In this document: one piece after another, positions 16,844 to 24,239 of the stretch
Layout: each line of letters starts with the position of its first letter
Numbering within the stretch: the stretch's first letter is position 1
Assembly: GCA_025936205.1 (NCBI GenBank)
Contig: JAICTU010000005.1
Coordinates: forward strand, 1 to 47,371
Direction: 5' to 3'
DNA: 47,371 nucleotides
From: Polyangiaceae bacterium
GTDB taxonomy: Bacteria; Myxococcota; Polyangia; Polyangiales; Polyangiaceae
Translations under genes and position numbers: made by a program
The notes under the pieces: model-generated
Database searches by the model: none
What the model saw: only the letters and a program-made list of their open reading frames with translations
What the model was told of the DNA's origin: nothing

Positions 16844-19703
16844 AGTTCAGCGGCCGGCTCTCGATCTGCGTCAGCTGCTCCAGCGCAGCCTGCAGAGCTT
16901 CACGGCCCTTGTGGATCGCGTCGCGGTCCTGCTCCCACTTGCTGAGTGCCGCGCTTGCAGTGGCCTGCACGCGCGTGAACTCCCCCTGCAACTGCGCCGT
17001 GTCAGCCCGCGCGGTCGCCAGCTCGGCGCTGAGCTCTCCCAGCTCGCCCTCCAGCTGCGTGATCTTCTGGCGAGCGACCCCGAGCTCGCGCTCGGTGGTG
17101 CCGTGATCGGCGCGCGAGCGCGAGAGCTCCCCGCGCGTCTGCTCCAGGTCTTGCTGCAGCGTTTCCAGATCTTGCCGCAGCGTCATCAGCTCGCTCTGCA
17201 CGCTGCTCAGCTCGCGCTTGGTTGACGCCAGCTGCTCGCCGCGCGCGCTCAGCTCCTTGTTGGCCGTGGCCAGGTCCGCCTGCTCGTGCTCGAGTTCGAA
17301 GCGCGTCGCCTCCAGCTGTTCGCGGATGTCGGCCAGCTCCTGCTGCGCGCTCGCCAGCTGCGCTCGCTCCTGCGCCAGAGCGTCGCGCTCCTGCGCCAAG
17401 GCGCCGCGCGTCTGCTCCAGGCCGTCGCGCGCTTCCGCCAGGTCATTGCGAGCGCTCGCCAGCTCGGCTTGCACTTCGCGCGTGAGCGCGCGCGAAGCCT
17501 GGATGTCGTGCTCGGCGCGCGCCAGCGCGGCGTCTCGTTCGCTTTCGAGGTTGCGGTACTGAACCGCTCTTTCCTCGCTCAGGGTGGCCAGCGCCTGCTC
17601 GTATTCACTGCGCAGCCGCGCTTCTTGGTGCTCCAGCTGCTCACTGTGCTCACGGGCGCCGCGAGCGCGCTCGGCTTCGACCGCGTCCGACAGCTCCTTG
17701 GCGCTGGCCGTGCGCGTGGTCTCCAGCGCGCGAGCCAGCAACTCTTCCGCGTCCGCAGATGCTTCGGCCAGAGCCTCTTCCTTGCTCTGCTCGGCCGCCG
17801 CCAGCGCCGCGTCCATCCGCTGCGCAGCTTCCGCGAGCGCGTGCGCGTTGCTCTGCTCCGCCGCCGCCAGCGCCGCATCCATCCGCTGCGCGGCTTCCGC
17901 GAGCGCGTGCGCTTTGCCCTGCTCCGCCACCGCCAGCGCCGCATCCATTCGCTGCGCGGCTTCCGCGAGCGCGTCTGCCTTGCTCTGCTCCGCCGCCGCC
18001 AGCGCTTGCTCCATGCGCTCCGCCGCCGCGGCCAGCTCCGCTTGCTTGGCTTGCTCGGCCGCCGCCAGCGCCTGATCGACACGCTCGGCGGCTTCTGCCA
18101 GCTCGGCCTGCTGCTTCTGCTCGGCCTGAGCCAGCTGCTCGCGGAGCGCGCTCAGCGCCTGTTCCTTCTCCTGCGCATCGCCCGCGAGCTTCTCCGCGCG
18201 CCGCTTGAAATCCTCCGCGCGCTTGGCAGCTTGCTCTTTGTCGGCCTTGGCGGCGGCGTGCTCGCGCGTCAGCTCGTGCAGCTCCCGCTCCATCTGCAGC
18301 ACGCGATCGACGGCTTCGGTCTTCTCGCGCTCGAACTCCAGGCTGGAGTCCTTGACCGCCAGCAGCTCCTTCGACTTCTGGCTCAGCTGACTGCGCAGGT
18401 CGAGATTCTCCTTGTCCTTCTTGTTCAGCGCCTCGCGCAGCGCCAGGAACTCCTGCGGGCTCGGGCCGCCCGGGGCCGGCGCCGGCCCGCTCTGACGAGC
18501 CTCGCGTGCCGCGGTGAGGTTCCGTTCCAGCTCCGCCCGGCGCTGCTCGAGCTCCGTACGCTGGTGTGTCAGCTGCTCCACTTCGGCGCGCTGCTGCTCC
18601 AGGAGCTCCTGCTGCCGCGCCGCCATGTCTCTCTGCTGCTGCAGCTCGGCCTTGTGCTGCTCCAGCTCCGTCTGTGACGCTGCCAGCAACTCCTGCAGCT
18701 CCAGGATGGCGTCGTCGCGCTCCGCCAGCGCGCGCGGATCGAGCGCAGCCAGCGCCTCGCTCTCCGAAAGCCGCGTCGCCGCCAGCTCCGAGCTGCGCGA
18801 ACGCACGGGCCGCGAAGAAGGCCCGCGCGAAGCGGGCATGGAAGGGACGCGCGACGATACCGGCAGCTGCGAGACAGGCCGCGCTACCGGGCGCTGCGAA
18901 ACCGCCGGCTGGGAAACTGGCCTTTGCGGCACGGGGATGCTGGAGACGGGGCGCTCCGTCGCGCCCGGCGGCGGCGAGTCCACCGGCAGCAAGCTGCGCG
19001 TCGCGTCGACCTTGGTATCCGGATCCTCGCCATCGGGATCTTCCACCGCGCGCGCCGCCAGCTCCTCCTCGTCCAGCAGCGCATCGAAGGCATTCTCGGT
19101 GAACTCGTCTACCTCCGAGTCCACGCCGGACTCGGGGGGGACCGACTCCACGTCCTGCAGCTCCGCCTCGATCTCGGTGTCGAACTGCGTGTCTTCCGCC
19201 GAGTCGGGATCGATCTCCACGTAGGCATCCATCGGCGCCCCCTCCTCCCCGATGTGCACCACCTCGTCTGCGGAATCGAGCTCCGCCGGCTCGAGCTCCT
19301 CCTCCGCTTCCAGCTCGACCCCCGCCTCATCCAGAGGCATCAGAACCCGGATGCGCGGCAGCAGGTCGGTGAACGAGATCGGCTTGTGCACGTAGTCCTG
19401 CGCCTGCGAGTGCTTCAGGCGGCGATGTTGCGCGAACGTGTCCTCGTTCGAGTCGCTGCTCATGATGATGAGCGGCACGCTCTTCAGGCTCGGATCGCGC
19501 TTGAGCTTGTTGCAGACCGAGAAGCCGTTGATGCGCGGCAGCTCGACCGTCAGCAGGATCAGGTCCGGTCGGTTGTTGGCCGCGAGCTGCAGCCCCTCTG
19601 TCGCATCGCCGACCACCGTGACCGCACAAGCATGCTGCTCGAGCCCTCTCTTCAACTCGTCGGCAAAGCGCGCATCAGACTCGAAAATCAGGACTTTGGG
19701 CAT
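16842..19703 (-). CDS. FrzS/AglZ-like protein: pseudo-receiver plus long coiled coil
   Basis: A 953-aa protein. Residues 1-125 are a receiver fold, but the phospho-acceptor position holds Thr52 (LLTVELP) instead of Asp, while the conserved Lys107 (HKP) remains, so it is a pseudo-receiver. The stretch FAQHRRLKHSQAQDYVHKP closely matches the M. xanthus motility protein FrzS. An acidic region (about 125-225) and a Ser/Pro-rich linker (about 230-310) lead to a coiled coil from about 320 to the end, with six 22-residue repeats. FrzS (about 555 aa) and AglZ (about 1400 aa) share this layout and work at cell poles or motility complexes; this protein is between them in size. A gliding/polarity role is inferred. 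It is a single-gene unit. Confidence 0.85.
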   Translation of the reverse strand: MPKVLIFESDARFADELKRGLEQHACAVTVVGDATEGLQLAANNRPDLILLTVELPRINGFSVCNKLKRDPSLKSVPLIIMSSDSNEDTFAQHRRLKHSQAQDYVHKPISFTDLLPRIRVLMPLDEAGVELEAEEELEPAELDSADEVVHIGEEGAPMDAYVEIDPDSAEDTQFDTEIEAELQDVESVPPESGVDSEVDEFTENAFDALLDEEELAARAVEDPDGEDPDTKVDATRSLLPVDSPPPGATERPVSSIPVPQRPVSQPAVSQRPVARPVSQLPVSSRVPSMPASRGPSSRPVRSRSSELAATRLSESEALAALDPRALAERDDAILELQELLAASQTELEQHKAELQQQRDMAARQQELLEQQRAEVEQLTHQRTELEQRRAELERNLTAAREARQSGPAPAPGGPSPQEFLALREALNKKDKENLDLRSQLSQKSKELLAVKDSSLEFEREKTEAVDRVLQMERELHELTREHAAAKADKEQAAKRAEDFKRRAEKLAGDAQEKEQALSALREQLAQAEQKQQAELAEAAERVDQALAAAEQAKQAELAAAAERMEQALAAAEQSKADALAEAAQRMDAALAVAEQGKAHALAEAAQRMDAALAAAEQSNAHALAEAAQRMDAALAAAEQSKEEALAEASADAEELLARALETTRTASAKELSDAVEAERARGAREHSEQLEHQEARLRSEYEQALATLSEERAVQYRNLESERDAALARAEHDIQASRALTREVQAELASARNDLAEARDGLEQTRGALAQERDALAQERAQLASAQQELADIREQLEATRFELEHEQADLATANKELSARGEQLASTKRELSSVQSELMTLRQDLETLQQDLEQTRGELSRSRADHGTTERELGVARQKITQLEGELGELSAELATARADTAQLQGEFTRVQATASAALSKWEQDRDAIHKGREALQAALEQLTQIESRPLN
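17748..18143 (-). repeat. Six tandem 66-bp repeats in the coiled-coil gene
   Basis: Six units of exactly 66 bp begin at 17748, 17814, 17880, 17946, 18012 and 18078. They encode 22-residue units of the form AEAAQRMDAALAAAEQSKA plus three residues. The units at 17814, 17880 and 17946 are nearly identical; the outer ones have diverged. Twenty-two residues equal two hendecads, which suits a straight or slightly right-handed coiled coil. Confidence 0.85.
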
Positions 19704-19838
19704 GGAGCATGGGTGCGGGTCAGCCCCGCAGGGATGAGTGAAGGTCTCGCCAGAGAGTACGGCCAGAGTACCCCCTCAGAACAGACTTTCGAGGCCCGGC
19801 TGCCGGAAAGCCCCTTCCTGGAAGCGCGGCGCGCTCGC

Positions 19839-20504
19839 TCATGGTTTCGCGCGGCTCGCCTTCTCGGCGTGGCCGCTCTGGCCCGCCCGCGCGGCCAGGG
19901 CTTCGATAACGCGGCGCCAATCCAGGCCACGAGCGCGCAATCCCACCAGCGTATGGTAGAGCACGTCGGCCGCTTCGCTGATCACGCGTTCGTCGCTTTC
20001 CGACTGCAGCGCCTGACTCAGCTCGCCCGCTTCTTCCGTCACTTTTCCAGCAATGCGAGCCGGCCCACCGTCGAGCAAATGGCGCGTGTAGCTTTTGGCG
20101 GCCGTGCTGCTGGCGCGTTGACGGATTTCCTCTTCCAGGGACAGCAGAAACGGTCCCGCATCTCGCTCCTCCGGAGCGGTCCCGCCGATCGACTTGTCGA
20201 TGCGCCGAAAAAAGCAAGTGGCCCGCCCCGTGTGACAACTCGGACCTTGCGGGTCGACGAGCAAGAGCAAACTGTCTCCGTCGCAGTCCGCCACCACCTC
20301 GTGCACGCGCAGGACGTGGCCGCTGGTCTCGCCCTTCCGCCACAGCTTGCCGCGCGAGCGGCTGAAGAACGTGGCCTCGCCGCTGTCGAGCGTCGCCCGT
20401 AGGGCTTCGCGATTCATCCACGCCAGCATGCGCACCTGGCCCGTCAGGCGATCCTGCGCGACGGCAGCGATCAGGCCCTGGGCATCCCACTTCAAATCAT
20501 CCAC
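19839..20504 (-). CDS. hisI: Bifunctional phosphoribosyl-AMP cyclohydrolase / phosphoribosyl-ATP pyrophosphatase
   Basis: A 221-aa HisIE fusion for steps 2 and 3 of histidine synthesis. The cyclohydrolase domain is about residues 1-102: SRSRGKLWRKGETSGH, the metal site DCDGD (73-77), Cys90-His91 in SCHTG, and Cys97. The pyrophosphohydrolase domain is about 118-205, with the KVTEEAGELSQAL and EAADVLYHTLVGL helices that bind Mg2+. I placed the start at GTG 20504, because homologues begin at the matching LKWDAQGL. The frame is open further upstream and encodes a CPFCG motif, but that is probably untranslated. No other his gene is in the window. Confidence 0.92.
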   Translation of the reverse strand: MDDLKWDAQGLIAAVAQDRLTGQVRMLAWMNREALRATLDSGEATFFSRSRGKLWRKGETSGHVLRVHEVVADCDGDSLLLLVDPQGPSCHTGRATCFFRRIDKSIGGTAPEERDAGPFLLSLEEEIRQRASSTAAKSYTRHLLDGGPARIAGKVTEEAGELSQALQSESDERVISEAADVLYHTLVGLRARGLDWRRVIEALAARAGQSGHAEKASRAKP

Positions 20505-20795
20505 GCCCGCATTGTAGACGAGACTCCCACAAAAGGGGCAGGCGCCGCGGTGTTTGTCGCGCGCGCGATGGGGCGATCCGGATCGACGCGGCGGCTCCGC
20601 AGGAGCTGGGGGTGCCGACCCCCTGCCGGGGTCTGAGAATGGGGGGTCCGCCCACCAGCCGCGCGCGAAGAAGCGCGAAAAACCCGCAGGATTTGCCTGG
20701 CCCGCGCCGTGCAACAGCAGGGGTTACCAGCGCCCTCCGCCCCTCGGCAGCGAGCATCGGCGGCTCAGGCAGAACCACAGAGGATCCGAGAGCCC
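20505..20795. promoter_or_regulatory. Divergent gap with competing hairpins ahead of the HzsA-like operon
   Basis: The 291-bp gap lies between hisI (leftward) and the HzsA-like gene (rightward). GGGGGT at 20608-20613 can pair with ACCCCC at 20618-20623 (6-bp stem, 4-nt loop). Alternatively GACCCC at 20617-20622 can pair with GGGGTC at 20628-20633. The two stems share bases and exclude each other, as in an attenuator. Chance pairing of G/C runs is also possible. No gene is seen. Confidence 0.3.
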
Positions 20796-23120
20796 ATGAA
20801 CATCCAGAGACCGCGCACCTCCCTGTCCCTGCTCCCCCTGCTCCTCACCAGCGCGGCGCTCGGCACGGCCTGCTCGGGCGACACCACGAGCCCGACCGAC
20901 TCCGCGAACGGCGGAGTGGACGAAATCGTCTACGCCGTGCGCCAGCACACCACCGTCGACGAAGAGGGCAAGGTACAGGTCGACGTGGCCGGCGGCATGG
21001 GCCAGGTGATGGACTATCGCCGCTACGTGCCGGGTGCCCGCATCGAGGTGCGCAACCTCGCCACCGGCGCGACCCGCAACATCATCGCGGGCGACGAATA
21101 CGCGCTCGCCGACGTGGTCGGCATCGACGTCAGCTTCGACGCCAAGGAGCTGGTCTTCTCCATGCGGCGCGGCGGCGACGACCAGCACTACCACGTGTAC
21201 GTCGCCAACCTCGAGCCCCAGGACGGCGATTACAAAATTCGCCAGCTCACCTTCGGCGATCGCGACGACATGCAGCCGCTGTGGCTGGCGGGGGGCAAGA
21301 TCGCGTTCGTCACCAACCAGGCGTACACGGACATGGGCACCCGCGCCGACGAATACGAGCACGGCCGTGACGTGACGCAACTGGCCACGATCACTCGCGA
21401 CGGCGGCGACGCCGATCGCAAGGTCTGCTCGCAGAACCTGTCACACACAGTGAACTTGTTCAGCCTGCAGAGCGGCAAGATCGGCTACTCGCGCTGGGAG
21501 CACCTGGAGAACGTCAACGACCTCAAGGTCATGGCGGTCAACCCCGACTGCACGAAGATGGTCGCTGTCGCGACCCAGCACGAAAAGTACTGGAACTCCA
21601 TGGTGCAGGTGCAGGAGACGAAGGACCCGAACGTCTTCGTGGGCATCGCCACCAACCGCGAAGGCACCATCCAGGCCGGCGCGCTGATGAAGATTGACGC
21701 GCGCGCCGAGGCGGCGCCTGACGTGCTGGACGAAGAGACCGCGCACTACGAGCTGCTCACGCCGGGCGTACCCGTCGACAACTCGCCCTCGCCGGTCAAC
21801 GTCGGCCGCTACCGTACACCCTACGTGATGCCGGACGGGCGCATCCTGGTCAGCTGGGCCAAGGGCTTCGTCAACGACCTCGACGAGATGTCGCTCAGCC
21901 CGCCCGACTTCGGCCTGTACATCTACAACACCGAGAACCACACCAACGAGCTGGTCGTGAACTACGAGGACTCGTGGGAGCTCGACGCGCGCCCCGTGCT
22001 GCCCCGCACGGAGCCCCCGATCCTGAGCTCGGTGCAGACCTCGGACGACGCGAGCCTCGCGGCGCGCATCGGCTCGATCGACATCAAGACCACCTCACTC
22101 TTCAGCCTGCACGGCAACACCGTCTCCGGCGCGCAGTTCAACGACACCCCGCTAGATGACGCCCTGCGGTCGGCGACGCGCGTGCGCATCATCGAAGGCT
22201 TCTCCTCCGAGGGCGCGCCCGGCGTGACGATGTTCGGCCTGACCATGGCCGAAGGCGCGGCGCTGATCGGCGAGGCCACGGTGCGCGAGGACGGCTCCTG
22301 GCTCGCGGAAGTGCCGCCCTACGTGCCGGTGCATCTGCAGCCGATCGACGAGTTCGATCTGATGATCCGCAGCCAGACCACCTGGATTCAATCGATGCCG
22401 GGCGAGTCGCGCGTGTGCGGCGGCTGCCACGAGCGGCGCACCGAGGCCTTCAAGCCCTCGCAGGGCGCGCTCACGCTGGCGGCGGCGGATCCGCAGAACT
22501 TCATGCAGCCCGTCTCCGAGCGCCAGGAGTATCCCTGGGACAAGGCCAACGCCGGCAAGGAAGCCAACGAGATCCAGGCGCTGCTCACGAACAAGTGCTC
22601 CAACTGCCACAACGAGACGACCAACGGCAGTGGCCCGCAGGAGACCTACACGGTGACCATGACGGACCAGGAGACGGGCACCCAGACTCCGTACACGCTG
22701 CCTCGCCTCGACCTGAGCGATCGCCCCATCACGGTCACCTACGACCGCAAGGTCGCCAGCTGGCCCGCCTCGTACGTGTCGCTCTTCTACCCCGCGACGC
22801 TGCAGATGGACATGGCGATGGGCGCCCAGCTCACCGCCGGTACGGCGCCGCCTGCCTGGGCCCGCCCCAGCGACGCGCGCAACAGCGCCCTGATCGAGAA
22901 GCTCAACATCACCGACTGGCATGACGAGAGCCGCACGGCCTGGCCGCTCGGCGCTGCCTTCAGCGACAAGGGAATCAAGGGCGCCACGCGCACCCTGCAC
23001 CCCGAAGACGTGGGTGTGACCTTGACCCGCGACGAGCGCGTCAAGCTGATCCGCGCCATCGACATGGGTGGCCAGTACTACTCGCGGCAGAACACCACGT
23101 TCCAGCCGATGGGGCGCTGA
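20796..23120 (+). CDS. Dihaem lipoprotein related to hydrazine synthase alpha subunit family
   Basis: A 774-aa exported protein with a lipobox ending GTAC (Cys26). The N-terminal half (about 35-440) reads as a TolB/PD40-like beta-propeller (SFDAKELVFSMRR, IRQLTFGDRDDMQPLWLAGG). A middle domain follows (about 460-540: DGSWLAEVPPYVPVHLQPID, MPGESRVCGGCHE), which matches the pattern of the HzsA middle domain. Haem sites CxxCH are at Cys541/Cys544/His545 and Cys601/Cys604/His605. True HzsA is a propeller-middle-haem protein too, but no HzsB or HzsC is present, so hydrazine synthesis is not implied. The ATG at 20796 directly precedes the signal peptide. It is first gene of an operon with the HEAT-repeat protein (40-bp gap). 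Substrate and electron partner are unknown. Confidence 0.8.
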   Translation: MNIQRPRTSLSLLPLLLTSAALGTACSGDTTSPTDSANGGVDEIVYAVRQHTTVDEEGKVQVDVAGGMGQVMDYRRYVPGARIEVRNLATGATRNIIAGDEYALADVVGIDVSFDAKELVFSMRRGGDDQHYHVYVANLEPQDGDYKIRQLTFGDRDDMQPLWLAGGKIAFVTNQAYTDMGTRADEYEHGRDVTQLATITRDGGDADRKVCSQNLSHTVNLFSLQSGKIGYSRWEHLENVNDLKVMAVNPDCTKMVAVATQHEKYWNSMVQVQETKDPNVFVGIATNREGTIQAGALMKIDARAEAAPDVLDEETAHYELLTPGVPVDNSPSPVNVGRYRTPYVMPDGRILVSWAKGFVNDLDEMSLSPPDFGLYIYNTENHTNELVVNYEDSWELDARPVLPRTEPPILSSVQTSDDASLAARIGSIDIKTTSLFSLHGNTVSGAQFNDTPLDDALRSATRVRIIEGFSSEGAPGVTMFGLTMAEGAALIGEATVREDGSWLAEVPPYVPVHLQPIDEFDLMIRSQTTWIQSMPGESRVCGGCHERRTEAFKPSQGALTLAAADPQNFMQPVSERQEYPWDKANAGKEANEIQALLTNKCSNCHNETTNGSGPQETYTVTMTDQETGTQTPYTLPRLDLSDRPITVTYDRKVASWPASYVSLFYPATLQMDMAMGAQLTAGTAPPAWARPSDARNSALIEKLNITDWHDESRTAWPLGAAFSDKGIKGATRTLHPEDVGVTLTRDERVKLIRAIDMGGQYYSRQNTTFQPMGR

Positions 23121-23160
23121 CCGGGAACTCCGAGCAGAAAGTCTAACGAGGAACACGCAG

Positions 23161-24111
23161 ATGACACACCGTTCACTGGTCCGCGCCGCCTTCACCTTCC
23201 TGGCCGCCCTCGCGGCCTCCCCGCTGAGCTCGGCTCAGGATGGGAGCAGCGATGCCGCGAGCATCGAGGCCCGCAACACCGCCGGCCGTGCCACCGTCTA
23301 CCAGCAGATGGATCAGGCGTCGCTGGAGACGCTGTCCACGCCCAACCGGCTGCGCAACATCGCCAAGGGCGGCTTCGCCCCGACCGAGATCTGGCGCACC
23401 CTGGAGCACGGCGAGAAGGTCGAGTGCCTCGACTGCATCCCTGCCATCTCCAAGCTGCTCTACGACGGCGACGCTCGCACCCGCGAGATCAGCGCCTGGT
23501 GGCTGCGCCGCCGCATCTTCGGCGTGTTCGGCCCGGGCCAGGTGTACGAGCGCACCATCAGCACGCTCGACGACAAGACCAAGTCGGAGAAGCAGCGCGC
23601 CTATGCCGCCGAAGCGCTGGGTGAGTTCCTGTCCTCCGCCGGCACGCCGCACGTGGCGCGCGCGCTCGTGGAAGATTCCTCGCCCCTGGTGCGGCTGAGC
23701 GCGGTACACGCGCTGCAGCGCCTGAACACCGCGGGCCCGAACACCGAGCTCAGCGTCGCACTGGCCGATCCGGACGAGAAGGTGCGCGTCGCCGCGCTCC
23801 ACGCGAGCACTCGCATCAACGCCTTCAACGATATCGCCGCCGTCGCCGGACTGGTGGACGACAGCTCCTCCACGGTGCGCACCCGCGCGCTGGAGGCGCT
23901 CGGCACCCTGAAGGCCAGAGACGCGGTGGTCGCGATCGCGGCCAAGCTCTCGCCCGCCAACGAGAGCAGCGCCAGCGTGCGTGCCGCGGCTGCAACCGCG
24001 CTCGGCCAGATCGGTGACGCCTCGGTGCGCCAGGCCGTGCAAGACGCCCGCGACAACGACCCCGACCACTTCGTGCGCGACGCCGCCGCCGTGGCCTTGC
24101 GCCAGCTGTAA
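23161..24111 (+). CDS. Secreted HEAT-repeat protein
   Basis: A 316-aa protein with a signal peptide (cleavage near SSAQDG, about residue 25) and no membrane anchor. A non-repeat part (about 26-110) contains CLDC (two Cys, no following His, so not a haem site). From about 130 to 316 come HEAT/PBS-lyase-type repeats of about 30 residues (VRLSAVHALQRL, VRVAALHASTRI, VRTRALEALGTL, VRAAAATALGQI, VRDAAAVALRQL). Such repeats usually form a scaffold for protein contacts. AGGA precedes the ATG at 23161. Lying between two HzsA-like haem proteins, it is probably their periplasmic or surface partner (inference). Confidence 0.88.
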   Translation: MTHRSLVRAAFTFLAALAASPLSSAQDGSSDAASIEARNTAGRATVYQQMDQASLETLSTPNRLRNIAKGGFAPTEIWRTLEHGEKVECLDCIPAISKLLYDGDARTREISAWWLRRRIFGVFGPGQVYERTISTLDDKTKSEKQRAYAAEALGEFLSSAGTPHVARALVEDSSPLVRLSAVHALQRLNTAGPNTELSVALADPDEKVRVAALHASTRINAFNDIAAVAGLVDDSSSTVRTRALEALGTLKARDAVVAIAAKLSPANESSASVRAAAATALGQIGDASVRQAVQDARDNDPDHFVRDAAAVALRQL

Positions 24112-24142
24112 GCGGAAGGGGGCAAAGCGCAGCCCCCAAATC

Positions 24143-24189
24143 GCCTGCCCCTGCCCCTGGCCCGGACCTCCGCCGCGCCGGGGGCAGGC
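24143..24189 (+). terminator. Possible hairpin between HEAT-repeat gene and next haem gene
   Basis: GCCTGCCCC (24143-24151) and GGGGCAGGC (24181-24189) can form a 9-bp stem with a 29-nt loop in the 128-bp gap. No T-run follows. It may be a partial terminator or processing stem that sets expression of the third gene apart. Confidence 0.3.
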
Positions 24190-24239
24190 CATTTCGGCCT
24201 CAGGTTCCCGAGCCGTATTCCTGCTTCGTGGGAGTCCGC

